A DNA stretch of 32,563 bases from Kiritimatiellia bacterium (GTDB lineage Bacteria > Verrucomicrobiota > Kiritimatiellia > SLAD01). The DNA lies in NCBI GenBank assembly GCA_007130845.1, contig SLRP01000088.1, positions 1-32,563 of the forward strand, in the 5' to 3' direction. The position numbers were made by a program, and so were the translations under genes. The notes beneath the pieces were generated by a model. It had not been told where the DNA came from, made no database searches, and was given only the letters and a program-made list of their open reading frames with translations. Positions 19,430 to 29,100 of the stretch are shown here, one piece after another. Each line of letters begins with the position of its first letter. The first letter of the stretch is position 1.

Positions 19430-20851
19430 ATGAATGAACGACGGGTTGAAACAGCGGTACTGGGAGCGGGCACGGCCGGACTGGTTGCGCTCAGGGAGAT
19501 TCGCAACGTAAACGAGGATTTTGCGCTTGTAAACAAGGGGCATTACGGCACGACATGCGCACGTGTAGGTTGCATGCCGTCAAAGGCGCTCATACAGGTA
19601 GCTCACGATTATCACCGCAGACATGTTTTCGGCCGGGAAGGTATAGGCGGAGCGGCCGGCATGACGATAAACCTTGAAGCAGTCATGAAGCATGTGCGCA
19701 GTCTAAGGGATAGATTCACGGGTGGCATGATCAAGAAAACCGAAAGATTCGGCGATCGAAACATACGTGGTCACGCGCGTTTTCTTGAACCCGGTGTAAT
19801 CGATGTGGAAGGACAGATAATTCATGCTGAGAGAGTGGTCATAGCGACAGGAACACACCCTGTCGTCCCCGAAGAGTGGCGGGAATTTGGAGACAGGATT
19901 CTCACGAGCGACACGATATTTGAACAGGAAACAATCCCGTCATCCATGGCGGTAATAGGTTTGGGTGTCATAGGCACTGAGCTTGGACAATCGCTTGCGA
20001 GGCTGGGCGTCGAAGTGGTCGGGATTGGCAGATCGGACCGGATCGCCGGACTGAGCGACCCTGAAATCAAGCAGGCGGCAGCGGATATCCTTAAGGCAGA
20101 ATTTGAATTGTGGCAGGGACACCCTGCGGAGTTGGAGCCGGACGGCGACGGGCTGCGTGTTACGGCCGGAACACGCAGCCGAAAGGTGGAGAAGGCCCTT
20201 GTCTGCATCGGACGCAGTCCCAACGTGGAAGGCCTTGGACTTGAAAATCTTGGAGTAGAATTAAGAGACGATGGTTTGCCGGTTTACAACCCTGAAACAC
20301 TGCAGGTTGGCGATCTTCCCATCTTCATCGCGGGGGACGTTAACGGGGATAAACCGATTCTGCACGAGGCCTGGGACGACGGCAGAATAGCCGGCTACAA
20401 TGTCATGCAGGATAAACCTGCTTGCTTCAAAAGGCGGACTCCTCTGGCTGTGACTTTCTCCGACCCCAACATCGCGGTTACAGGCCGGTCATACGCTGAT
20501 TTGAAGACCATCCCGAATGTTTCAGGAAAAGAGGATTTTTCTAAACAGGGACGGGCAATAATCAAGGGTGAGGATCACGGGACACTCAAGATATATGCCT
20601 CGCCCGAAACGGGAAGGCTGTTGGGATCGGAAATGATCGCCCCGGACGGTGAACACCTGGCGCACCTGTTGGCGTGGGCAATTCAGAAAAACATGACCGT
20701 CTTCGAGGCGCTGCGGATGCCTTTTTATCATCCGGTCACCGAGGAGGGGGTACGTATGGCACTTCAAAACCTCGCGGCCAAAGTGAAAACCACCGTATCT
20801 CCCATGGATATGACGTTCTGCGAGGAAACCCCTGCCGATACTCTGTCATAA
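19430..20851 (+). CDS. Dihydrolipoyl dehydrogenase-like flavoprotein disulfide reductase
   Basis: 'ETAVLGAGTAGLVALREI', redox motif 'TTCARVGCMPSKALIQ' (CX4C), 'MAVIGLGVIGTELGQSLARLGVEVVGI', 'FIAGDVNGDKPILHEAWDDGRIAGYN'. ATG 19430 with upstream cggagg preferred over 19334. Confidence 0.88.
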   Translation: MNERRVETAVLGAGTAGLVALREIRNVNEDFALVNKGHYGTTCARVGCMPSKALIQVAHDYHRRHVFGREGIGGAAGMTINLEAVMKHVRSLRDRFTGGMIKKTERFGDRNIRGHARFLEPGVIDVEGQIIHAERVVIATGTHPVVPEEWREFGDRILTSDTIFEQETIPSSMAVIGLGVIGTELGQSLARLGVEVVGIGRSDRIAGLSDPEIKQAAADILKAEFELWQGHPAELEPDGDGLRVTAGTRSRKVEKALVCIGRSPNVEGLGLENLGVELRDDGLPVYNPETLQVGDLPIFIAGDVNGDKPILHEAWDDGRIAGYNVMQDKPACFKRRTPLAVTFSDPNIAVTGRSYADLKTIPNVSGKEDFSKQGRAIIKGEDHGTLKIYASPETGRLLGSEMIAPDGEHLAHLLAWAIQKNMTVFEALRMPFYHPVTEEGVRMALQNLAAKVKTTVSPMDMTFCEETPADTLS

Positions 20852-20886
20852 GTCACACGCAATATCAGTGTTGCGCGCGACGCCCA

Positions 20887-22245
20887 TCAGCCGTTCGCGA
20901 TCCCCAGCATTGCATTTGCGATGGATAGATAGATAAGCACCCCCAACACATCTGCCATGGAAGTTACCAGCGGGGCGCTGGCTGTCGCAGGGTCCATCTT
21001 AAAGCGCGCCAGTATGAAGGGTAGGGACATGCCCAGCAGGCTTCCCATGATTACGATACACACCATGGACAATGACACGGCCAAGGCCACCTGAATATCC
21101 GCCCGATACAGGCCCAGGAAAAAAACAGCCGCCGCCATGGACAGACCCAGCATGAGAGATACGGCAACTTCGCGTAAGAGGAGCCTTGAATAATCACCCA
21201 CACGCACATCTCCAGTGGCAAGGCTCCTAATGATCAACGTGGCCGCCTGCGAACCTGAATTTCCACCGCTGTCTATCAGCAGGGGAAGGAAGAAAACCAA
21301 TGCCACTACTGCCTCAATCAATTCTTCATAATGCGCGATGCCTGCACCTGAAAAAATATTTACGAACACGAGCAGAACAAGCCAGACGACCCGTCTAAGG
21401 TAAAGGGCGGTGAACGATGCATTGAGAACGCTGGTATTCAGCGGCATCACCGACCCCACCTTCTGCATATCCTCGGTTGTCTCTTCCTGAAAGACGTCGA
21501 TTACATCGTCGGATTTTACCCTCCCTACGAGAACCCCTTGTGCATCCACTATGGGTAGCGCGCTGAAATCATATTTTTCGACCATATGGGCCACGTCTTC
21601 CTGATCATCATCCACGCGCGCACTGATAACATCCCGAGTGGCCACATCGGCCAATTTCCTGTTTCCATCCGACGTAATAAGCCGTTTCAGGGGCATGACC
21701 CCGGTCAGACGGCGATCCTTGTCCACCACATACAGATATGAAATAGCATCTATATCCTCTGTATCCTGCAGGGTATAAACGGCCTCATCCACTGAAGTAT
21801 CTTCATGAAGCCAAAAGACGTCCGGGGTCATTATTCCGCCCGCGCTGTCCGGGCGGTATGACATCAATTTCTCAATTGACCCGTACGCCTCCGGGTTCAT
21901 ATATCCCAGCACCGACTCGGTAAATTCATCGGAAAATACCTCAAACACATCTGCGGCCTCTTCCGGAGCAAGGGCGGTCAACGCCTCGGACACAACCCGG
22001 GGGTCAAGCATTTCGCCGACTTCACCGCGCACTACCGGGTCCAATTCGTACAGTACATGCCCTGCAACATCAGGAGGCAACAGTTCAAGGATATGATCGC
22101 ATTCATATGCGTGCAGGAAGTGACAGGCTTCGGCAATGTCTTCCGGACGCTGCTTTCGAAGCAGGAAACGCAGGCGTTCGGTATCCTTTTGTTCAAGCGC
22201 ATCCTGAATCTGCGCCGTCAGCCTGTTGTTTTCGTTTGTTGTCAT
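20887..22245 (-). CDS. mgtE: Magnesium transporter MgtE (paralog 2)
   Basis: 'LMSYRPDSAGGIMTPDVFWLHEDTSVDEAV', CBS domains, 'FFLPLLIDSGGNSGSQAATLIIRSLATGDV', 'APLVTSMADVLGVLIYL'. Preferred start MTTNENNRL (CAT 22243-22245). Confidence 0.92.
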   Translation of the reverse strand: MTTNENNRLTAQIQDALEQKDTERLRFLLRKQRPEDIAEACHFLHAYECDHILELLPPDVAGHVLYELDPVVRGEVGEMLDPRVVSEALTALAPEEAADVFEVFSDEFTESVLGYMNPEAYGSIEKLMSYRPDSAGGIMTPDVFWLHEDTSVDEAVYTLQDTEDIDAISYLYVVDKDRRLTGVMPLKRLITSDGNRKLADVATRDVISARVDDDQEDVAHMVEKYDFSALPIVDAQGVLVGRVKSDDVIDVFQEETTEDMQKVGSVMPLNTSVLNASFTALYLRRVVWLVLLVFVNIFSGAGIAHYEELIEAVVALVFFLPLLIDSGGNSGSQAATLIIRSLATGDVRVGDYSRLLLREVAVSLMLGLSMAAAVFFLGLYRADIQVALAVSLSMVCIVIMGSLLGMSLPFILARFKMDPATASAPLVTSMADVLGVLIYLSIANAMLGIANG

Positions 22246-22270
22246 AAAACCACAAACCCACGCATTACAT

Positions 22271-23671
22271 TCATGTGTAAATCCAGCATTTGACCACGGC
22301 ATTAGACGCTTCCAACGCCACGTAATCGATAATATCAAGAAGGGTGGCGGCAATAGCCAGGTAAAGCAGTACACCGGCGATATCGCAAATGGAAGTAACC
22401 AGCGGGGCGCTGGCCGTCGCAGGGTCCAGGTTGAATATCTTGAGAATGAAGGGAAGCATCGTTCCGAACAGGCTTCCGATTACAACAATACTTACCATGG
22501 ATATGAACACCACTACGGCAACATCGGGAGCCCGATAAAGTGCAACCATGTACACGCACACAGCCATGCTCAAGCCAAGCGCCAGGGATACCCCTATCTC
22601 CCGCAACATCAACCGAAATGCATCCCTGGGCAGCACGTCTCCAGTTGCCATGCTGCGCACGATCAACGTAGAAGCCTGAGCGCCGGAATTGCCGCCACTG
22701 GCGATTAGCAAGGGAAGAAAGAAGACCAACGCAACTATCGACTCGATAAGCTCCTCGTAATAGGCAATCCCTGCGCCGGCGAAGATATTGACGAATACCA
22801 GCATGACAAGCCATACAACCCTTCGCGCGTACAAGGTTGTAAAACGCGTCTTCAGCACGCTGGTTTCAAAGGGCATTACAGACCCGATTTTGTACATGTC
22901 TTCAGTGGCCTCCTCCTCAAAGACATCAATGATGTCGTCGGAGGTAACCCGCCCTACCAACACTCCATTGTGATCCACGATGGGCAGAACACGGAAGTCG
23001 TATTTTTCAACAAGACGAGCCACTTTTTCCTGGTCATCATCAACCTTGGCGCTGATCACGCCCCGAGTCATGAGATCCGAGAGCCTGCGGTCGCGGCGCG
23101 CATTAATCAGGCGTTTGAGTGGCATCACGCCGATAAGCCTGCGATCACGATCCGTGACGAAAAGGTAGGATATCTGGTCAAGTCCCTCGGCTTCGCGAAG
23201 ATTTTGAATGGCACCCGCTACGGTCGTACTGCTCTCCAGTGCAAATACCGACGGTGTCATTATCCCGCCTGCAGTATCCGGAGGGTACTTCAACAGTTTT
23301 TCTACGTTATCGGCCGCATCGTGACCCATGCGTTCAATCGCAGAATCTGCGATCTTATCGGGAATATCCTCCAGAATATCCGTGGCTTCATCGGAGGAAA
23401 TCGTTTCGAGCGCACCGGCAAGGCGCTCCGGATCCACCATTTCAACGACCTCGTTTCTGACTACAGGATCAAGATCCACCATGACAGCGCCGGCCGCCTC
23501 TGGATCAAGCAGTCCCAGTATATATGCGATCTCCTCCGCATGCAGATGCCGACAAGCGTAGGCAATGTCCTCAGGACGCTTCTTTTTTAAAAGAAACAGG
23601 ACACGCCGGTCATCACGCCTTTCAACGGCGTCGCCAATCAGGGAACCCAACCTGTTTTCATCATCACCCAT
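22271..23671 (-). CDS. mgtE: Magnesium transporter MgtE (paralog 3, tandem to paralog 2)
   Basis: 'LLKYPPDTAGGIMTPSVFALESSTTVAGAI', CBS domains, 'FFLPLLIASGGNSGAQASTLIVRSMATGDV', 'APLVTSICDIAGVLLYL'. Confidence 0.92.
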   Translation of the reverse strand: MGDDENRLGSLIGDAVERRDDRRVLFLLKKKRPEDIAYACRHLHAEEIAYILGLLDPEAAGAVMVDLDPVVRNEVVEMVDPERLAGALETISSDEATDILEDIPDKIADSAIERMGHDAADNVEKLLKYPPDTAGGIMTPSVFALESSTTVAGAIQNLREAEGLDQISYLFVTDRDRRLIGVMPLKRLINARRDRRLSDLMTRGVISAKVDDDQEKVARLVEKYDFRVLPIVDHNGVLVGRVTSDDIIDVFEEEATEDMYKIGSVMPFETSVLKTRFTTLYARRVVWLVMLVFVNIFAGAGIAYYEELIESIVALVFFLPLLIASGGNSGAQASTLIVRSMATGDVLPRDAFRLMLREIGVSLALGLSMAVCVYMVALYRAPDVAVVVFISMVSIVVIGSLFGTMLPFILKIFNLDPATASAPLVTSICDIAGVLLYLAIAATLLDIIDYVALEASNAVVKCWIYT

Positions 23672-23790
23672 GGCAACCTGTCTAAGACATTATAGACGAG
23701 TCAAACGGCCAACACCCTTTCTTCTATAAACCGAAGAATAATCAGTCAAGCCGGTGCGCGGCGCAACTCCAAAGGGAGTGTCCTTTCTCA

Positions 23791-23820
23791 AAAACAAGCA
23801 ACCCCGCCTATGCGGGGTTG
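23791..23820 (-). terminator. Intrinsic terminator downstream of the SOD gene
   Basis: Perfect 9-bp stem caaccccgc-ctat-gcggggttg (23799-23820). On the minus strand it is followed by a T-rich run (cttgtttttgag). Confidence 0.85.
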
Positions 23821-23851
23821 CCGTTGAGTGTCACATGGATGTATTGAAGGT

Positions 23852-24481
23852 CTATGATCTGGCGGCAGCGTACAGCTCTGCTACCTTCTTCCAGTTAACC
23901 ACATTCCAGAACGCATCAATGTAATCGGGTCTCCGATTTTGATATTTCAGGTAGTAAGCGTGTTCCCATACGTCCAAGCCGAGAACAGGTGTGCCGGTGC
24001 AGTCATGTATACCCTTCATAAGAGGACTGTCCTGGTTGGGAGTAGAACACACGCACAGGCTCCCGTCATCCTTGACGCTAAGCCATGCCCAGCCGGATCC
24101 GAAACGCCCGACAGCCGCCTCCTTGAACTTGTCCTTGAATGCGTCGAACCCGCCGAACTCAGCGTCAATGGCCTTTGCAAGCTCTCCATCCGGCTTTCCG
24201 CCTCCGTCCGAAGACAGGATCTGCCAGAAAAAGGTGTGGTTTACGTGCCCGCCGCCATTGTTGCGAACGGCAGTGCGGATATCTTCCGGGATACTGTTGA
24301 GATCCGATATCAGCTCTTCCGCGGATTTGGAAGCCAGTTCAGGATGCTTCTCCAGAGCTCCATTAAGCTTGCTTACATAGGTGCCATGATGCTTGCCGTG
24401 ATGGATTTCCATTGTCTTGGCATCTATGTGGGGCTCCAGCGCGTCGGCACCATATGTCAATTGGGGTAGTTCATGAGGCAT
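23852..24481 (-). CDS. sodA: Superoxide dismutase (Fe/Mn family, probably Mn type)
   Basis: '[38 protein letters not shown]', '[14 protein letters not shown]', '[28 protein letters not shown]'. Confidence 0.95.
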   Translation of the reverse strand: MPHELPQLTYGADALEPHIDAKTMEIHHGKHHGTYVSKLNGALEKHPELASKSAEELISDLNSIPEDIRTAVRNNGGGHVNHTFFWQILSSDGGGKPDGELAKAIDAEFGGFDAFKDKFKEAAVGRFGSGWAWLSVKDDGSLCVCSTPNQDSPLMKGIHDCTGTPVLGLDVWEHAYYLKYQNRRPDYIDAFWNVVNWKKVAELYAAARS

Positions 24482-24655
24482 AAGTCAGCACTCCTTTCGT
24501 GATATTGTTCTGCTTTGTACTCCTCTGAATATACAGTATAGTCACGCTGTACACCTTATCAAGGGGAAGGTGCAATTATTTACAAGGCGACCCGAAAATA
24601 ACAGGGAACCCCCCTGATCGCAAACTCATGAATATTTCAGCCTCCGGAGATCCAT

Positions 24656-25099
24656 ATGGAATTCTTGAACAACTTGACGCTTTGGTGCGCCATACTGACA
24701 TGGCTTATTGCCCAGTTTCTCAAATTCATCTTCCATTACATAAAACACCGGCAGGTTGACTTTTTCGTCTTTGTAACCGCCGGCGGAATGCCAAGTTCGC
24801 ACTCTGCAGTCGTCAGCGCGCTTGCCACCTCGGTCGGACTGGCTGAGGGATTCGGCGGCCCGCTGTTCGCGCTCGCGTTCATATTCGCTGTCGTTGTCAT
24901 GTTCGACGCACAGAGTGTGCGCAGGGCTGCAGGCACACAGGCGCGCCTCCTCAACCAGATCGTGGCGGAACTATTCAAGGAACATCATTTGTCGGAACAG
25001 AAGCTTGCCGAATTACTCGGCCATACCCCGTATGAAGTATTGCTCGGCATGGCGCTTGGAATCATAACGGCTCTATTAATGCACGGCATGATTGCGTGA
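24656..25099 (+). CDS. Divergent PAP2 family protein (YuiD/DUF212-like)
   Basis: 'AGGMPSSHSAVVSALATSVGLAEGFGGPLFALAFIFAVVVMFDAQSVRRAAGTQARLLNQI' and 'LGHTPYEVLLGMALGI'. Confidence 0.9.
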   Translation: MEFLNNLTLWCAILTWLIAQFLKFIFHYIKHRQVDFFVFVTAGGMPSSHSAVVSALATSVGLAEGFGGPLFALAFIFAVVVMFDAQSVRRAAGTQARLLNQIVAELFKEHHLSEQKLAELLGHTPYEVLLGMALGIITALLMHGMIA

Positions 25100-25219
25100 T
25101 GCCGCCAGGTGTTACGAGGCCGGGGAAGATGCTGATCCAGGGTTTCCCGCAGCGACCGCTCAATTATGTATTGCGTTTTTCCAACATGTCATTATCTTCG
25201 TGCGCAACATGAATCTTTG

Positions 25220-25238
25220 CGTCGCCATGAAGGCGGCG
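25220..25238 (+). promoter_or_regulatory. 5'-UTR hairpin upstream of HU gene
   Basis: cgtcgcc-atgaa-ggcggcg (7-bp stem with one GU); a second possible cgcaa/ttgcg stem just upstream. Confidence 0.35.
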
Positions 25239-25280
25239 TTAAATGTTCAATAGAAACCTTCACGTAAGGAGAGTATGTTT

Positions 25281-25565
25281 ATGGCGAAGTCTAAACCCAA
25301 GACGAAATCGCAGATCGTTGCCCAGATAGCCGAGGATGCCGAAATAACAAAGGCGCAAGCCAGGATCGCCCTGGACTCACTGGCGGAACAGGCCTACAAG
25401 GGCGCCAAGGCCGGATTTACAATTCCCGGCATCGGCAAGCTGGTGGTTGTTAATCGGAAGGCCAGGATGGGACGCAATCCTGCAACCGGCGAATCGATAA
25501 AGATTCCCGCCAAGCGCGTGCTTAAATTCCGCATTGCCAAAGCAGCCAAGGACTCGATCCTCTAG
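25281..25565 (+). CDS. HU-family DNA-binding protein
   Basis: 'KSQIVAQIAEDAEITKAQARIALDSLAEQAYKGAKAGFTIPGIGKLVVVNRKARMGRNPATGESIKIPAKRVLKFRIAKAAKD'. AAGGAGA at 25266 favours ATG 25281 over 25275. Confidence 0.95.
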   Translation: MAKSKPKTKSQIVAQIAEDAEITKAQARIALDSLAEQAYKGAKAGFTIPGIGKLVVVNRKARMGRNPATGESIKIPAKRVLKFRIAKAAKDSIL

Positions 25566-25590
25566 AGCTGCAATCAACATTGGATCATAG

Positions 25591-25620
25591 AAAAATCGCG
25601 CTCTTCGGGGCGCGATTTTT
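25591..25620. terminator. Rho-independent (bidirectional-looking) terminator after HU
   Basis: aaaaatcgcgc-tcttcggg-gcgcgattttt, a perfect 11-bp inverted repeat with flanking A and T runs. Confidence 0.9.
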
Positions 25621-25746
25621 TCGTTGATTACTCCAATATATGCATGACCGAAACCTGAAATAAACCTCAGCATAATACCGGGGGGTACAACAGCAGCAAG
25701 CGCGTTGGACATTGCTACCTGACAATAAAAAGGCTATAAACGCGGC

Positions 25747-26640
25747 ATGACACAATCTCTTATCAGCGAGGTTTTGATGTCCTCGGGACAACCCGTTTTA
25801 TCATACGAGTTTTTCCCTCCGAAATCCGGAGATGGACTTGATGGACTCAAGCGGGTTGCCGGGGAGCTCAAAGCGACATCACCGGATTTCGTATCCGTCA
25901 CCCATAGTCCCGACCACCATGATCACGACCGGATCATGGTGGCGTGCGAATATCTTAGAGAAGAGGGCTTCGCAACCGTTGTCCCTCATATTACCTGCGC
26001 CGGGGCCTCCCGTGACGATTTGACGGCGCAAATCGACAAATATTACGATAAGGGCTATCGCAACGTAGTGTGCCTGCGCGGCGATCCTCCAAGAGGAGAA
26101 ACTCAGTTCCGAAAACATCCGGATGGACTGGCGCATGCCAATGAACTGATTTTGCTGATCAAGAAACGACACCCGGACATCTGTTGCGGGGCGGCAGGAT
26201 ACCCGGAGGTGCATAAGGAAGCCCTTACCCCCGAATCGGATCTGCTTTACCTCAAGAGCAAGGTGGAAGCAGGCGCGTCGTTCATAATTACGCAACTGTT
26301 TTACGACAACCGAGTATATATAAATTTCGAGAAGAAATGCCGTGAATGGGGTATTCGAGCGCCCATTATTCCGGGACTAATGCCTCCCGTCTCGTTGAAA
26401 CAGATTCAAGCCGCCGCAAGCCTGTGCAAGGCGTCTCTCCCTCCTCCACTCGTATCCGAAATGCTCTCCGCCGGAAACGATTCGGACAAGGAGGAATCAG
26501 CCGGAATCGAATGGACAGTCAGACAAATCAGGGGCCTCCTGTCGCGCGACGCTCCGGGCATACACATGTACATCTCCAATCACTCCAGACCTGCACTCGC
26601 ACCGGCTCTCACCGAGTGCCTTGCGAACCGCAAAGTATGA
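25747..26640 (+). CDS. metF: Methylenetetrahydrofolate reductase
   Basis: 'LSYEFFPPKSGDGLDGL', 'VPHITCAGASRDDLTAQIDKYYDKGYRNVVCLRGDPPRGE', 'GASFIITQLFYDNRVYINFEKKCREWGIRAPIIPGLMP'. Start could be ATG 25777. Confidence 0.92.
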   Translation: MTQSLISEVLMSSGQPVLSYEFFPPKSGDGLDGLKRVAGELKATSPDFVSVTHSPDHHDHDRIMVACEYLREEGFATVVPHITCAGASRDDLTAQIDKYYDKGYRNVVCLRGDPPRGETQFRKHPDGLAHANELILLIKKRHPDICCGAAGYPEVHKEALTPESDLLYLKSKVEAGASFIITQLFYDNRVYINFEKKCREWGIRAPIIPGLMPPVSLKQIQAAASLCKASLPPPLVSEMLSAGNDSDKEESAGIEWTVRQIRGLLSRDAPGIHMYISNHSRPALAPALTECLANRKV

Positions 26641-28532
26641 ACCGCAAAATCATTCTGGGAGCAGTTGTACTGTATGTCCTTGGTGCCGTCATTCATCTCG
26701 GGTTATTGAGGCATCAGACGGGTATGATATGGGGTGACGCCGGCGACGGCTTCTTATGCATATGGATTCTAAATCATCCCATGGAAACCCTTCTAAGGGG
26801 AGACTGGAACCTGGCAGATGGACGCATCTTCTGGCCAGATAACGAGGGCACTTTTTTCTGGTCCGACAACCTGATTGCCGTTTCGCCTTTCTTTGCCCTG
26901 AGCCGGTCAGTCATGCCCGGGATGCTGGACGCGTTCCGAATAACCGGTTTGTTCATGTCCATCCTTCACTACGGAGCGCTTCTGTTTCTGTTTCATCAGA
27001 TATACCTGCTTGTACGCAGGCATCACCCGATGCTCTCGCCTCATTCAGCATGGCTTGTTCCAGCGTTTGCCTACCTGGCCCATTTCTCCCAGGCCGTGAT
27101 CATCAATCACTTCATGCACATTCAGAACCTGAGTTCGTTGGGCGTAGTGGCATTGACAGGCTCGATGGTGGCGTACCGCCGGAATCCGGGGGCCCAATGG
27201 TTATGCGTGGCCGGAATATCCATTGTATTTACTGTGTATTCCGCACCTTATTTTGCAGTTGCCGGCATGATACTCATTATCGCATGGACCGGGTTGGAGC
27301 TGACCGCGAATCCCCGGGAGATATTGCGTAATGCATGGGCCGCAACGCCGTTATTGATCGTGCCGTTCATCCTCGCCGCGATTCTTGCCGCAGCATATGC
27401 AAGAGAGACAGCAGACCCTTATCTCACATCAAACGTAAAAGAATTGTCCGTGAGTTTTGGAAACCTTTTTACGCCTGCGTTCAGCTATTCATATCAACTG
27501 TTGAGCGGATGGATTGAAGGATATCCCCGCCCTCATAACGAGAAGATTGCATGGCTGGGTCCGGGACTCTTGGCGGGCGTTACGGCTGTAATTATTTACG
27601 CCGTTCTCAGTCGAAAGTTTTCCCTGCGCGCGTGGTTGCGATCTCCTGTGTTCTGGATCGCATGCCTTTCCCTTGTTCTTCTTAACTTGAAGGTCCGCGA
27701 GCTCCGGCCGTATCTGTCATGGTACGGTGTCGTTTTCGTGGCGGCGGCCATTATGGTGTCAATCTATTGGTGCTCCAGGAGATATGGAAGACATCCCATC
27801 CTCCTTACTGCCGCATTCCTGGTGACAGCCTCCGTGTTGATGTATGGCGTGGCATTCGGCCCGCATGGGTATTATCTTAACGAGCAGGTCAATCCGTCAA
27901 TCTGGGGTTTCCTGTCACTGTGGGTTCCCGGACTGGGAAATATGCGTGCAGTGGGCCGCCTCGCCTACATAGGCCAGGTGTTGGTCATGTCCATCACAGC
28001 TCTATGGATATGGGTAATGGCTACGCGTTTGCGCGGAGCGCACCTTAACGCATTGTGGGCGGCAGTAGCCGTTGGGTGCGTCCTGCAGGGATGGGACGGC
28101 GGTGCCGCCAGGGCACCGATAAGAACATACGACGAGCGTCTTATCCGGCCATCCGCCGACGAACAGGCATTCTTCGAATCCATAGACGGATCCATGGCGG
28201 TATTCCCGGCCATTCCTTTTGCCAGAAACACAATTCCCATGCTTTATTTCAGCTCATTTCACGACTTGTCCCTTATGAACGGATACTCTGCCAGAACCTC
28301 CCCCGCATGGGAAAATATAATGAAACTCGCTCACAATCATGGCGCTGTCGCGCCGGAACCGGTCCATTATGCCCTGAACCAGGGAGTTGATTACATCGCT
28401 GTCCGCATCGAGTTCATTTACCCCGGCCACGCCGCATGGATGGAAGATACAGCCGAAAGCCCGTTGTTTGAGAATGATCGATGGCGTGTGTACGCCTCAT
28501 GCGGGTTTGAGCGGCAAATAAATAATAAATAG
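26637..28532 (+). CDS. Large integral membrane protein (YfhO/GT-C-like)
   Basis: MNRKIILGAVVLYVLGAVIH start overlaps the metF stop by 4 nt (ATGA). Many hydrophobic segments, C-terminal soluble domain. The track's 26346 start lies inside metF and is not credible. Confidence 0.75.
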   Translation: MNRKIILGAVVLYVLGAVIHLGLLRHQTGMIWGDAGDGFLCIWILNHPMETLLRGDWNLADGRIFWPDNEGTFFWSDNLIAVSPFFALSRSVMPGMLDAFRITGLFMSILHYGALLFLFHQIYLLVRRHHPMLSPHSAWLVPAFAYLAHFSQAVIINHFMHIQNLSSLGVVALTGSMVAYRRNPGAQWLCVAGISIVFTVYSAPYFAVAGMILIIAWTGLELTANPREILRNAWAATPLLIVPFILAAILAAAYARETADPYLTSNVKELSVSFGNLFTPAFSYSYQLLSGWIEGYPRPHNEKIAWLGPGLLAGVTAVIIYAVLSRKFSLRAWLRSPVFWIACLSLVLLNLKVRELRPYLSWYGVVFVAAAIMVSIYWCSRRYGRHPILLTAAFLVTASVLMYGVAFGPHGYYLNEQVNPSIWGFLSLWVPGLGNMRAVGRLAYIGQVLVMSITALWIWVMATRLRGAHLNALWAAVAVGCVLQGWDGGAARAPIRTYDERLIRPSADEQAFFESIDGSMAVFPAIPFARNTIPMLYFSSFHDLSLMNGYSARTSPAWENIMKLAHNHGAVAPEPVHYALNQGVDYIAVRIEFIYPGHAAWMEDTAESPLFENDRWRVYASCGFERQINNK

Positions 28533-28619
28533 ATATTCCATCGCTGAAAAATCATGCTATTGTCCCGGTGTTTCAAGGTCATGACCGGATAATCCGCATC
28601 CGGAAGGAGGTACCGTTTA

Positions 28620-29063
28620 ATGAAAGAGCTTCATACGGAAATCGAAATCCTTGCGCCGCCGGAAAAAGTGTGGGAAGTACTTGCGGATTTCCCTCGTTAC
28701 GAGGAGTGGAATCCCTTTATCAGAAAGGTTTCAGGAGCATTCCACGAGGGCGGATACCTGACTGTACACTCCGTTCAGGGAGGCGAGAAAACCGTGTATC
28801 AACCCGGAATAGTGCGCTACAACGAAGGCTGGGAGTTCAGCTGGCTCAACACCAGAGGCATGCCCGGTATATTGGACATTGAACATATACAACGGGTGGA
28901 AGAGCTTGATGGAAATCGAACCCTGTTTATCAACAGGCAGGAACTCAGAGGGTTCCTTGTTCCTTTCATGTGGAATCGGCTTGAGAATGAACTGGGCGAA
29001 GCTCTTCTCCAGATGAACGAGGCGTTGAAGAATCGAGTGGAAAGCATGATGACTACGGCTTGA
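28620..29063 (+). CDS. SRPBCC-fold (START/polyketide-cyclase-like) protein
   Basis: 'EIEILAPPEKVWEVLADFPRYEEWNPFIRKVSGAFHEGGYLTVH' with C-terminal amphipathic helix. AAGGAGG upstream. Confidence 0.85.
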   Translation: MKELHTEIEILAPPEKVWEVLADFPRYEEWNPFIRKVSGAFHEGGYLTVHSVQGGEKTVYQPGIVRYNEGWEFSWLNTRGMPGILDIEHIQRVEELDGNRTLFINRQELRGFLVPFMWNRLENELGEALLQMNEALKNRVESMMTTA

Positions 29064-29100
29064 ATGCCGAAAGGGAAACTCAACAACAGGAAGTCATACC

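Noticed and set aside
20959-22430. Near-identical nucleotide tracts as a possible mobile or dispersed repeat
   Set aside because: They fall at homologous codons of the paralogous mgtE genes, so duplication and conservation explain them.
22226-22708. 160-aa plus-strand ORF (and 22970..23590, 206 aa)
   Set aside because: Antisense to the tandem mgtE genes; no domain, low-complexity composition.
26346-26636. 97-residue N-terminal extension of the 728-aa ORF
   Set aside because: Lies entirely inside metF in another frame. The ATG at 26637 gives a normal hydrophobic N-terminus and coupled start.
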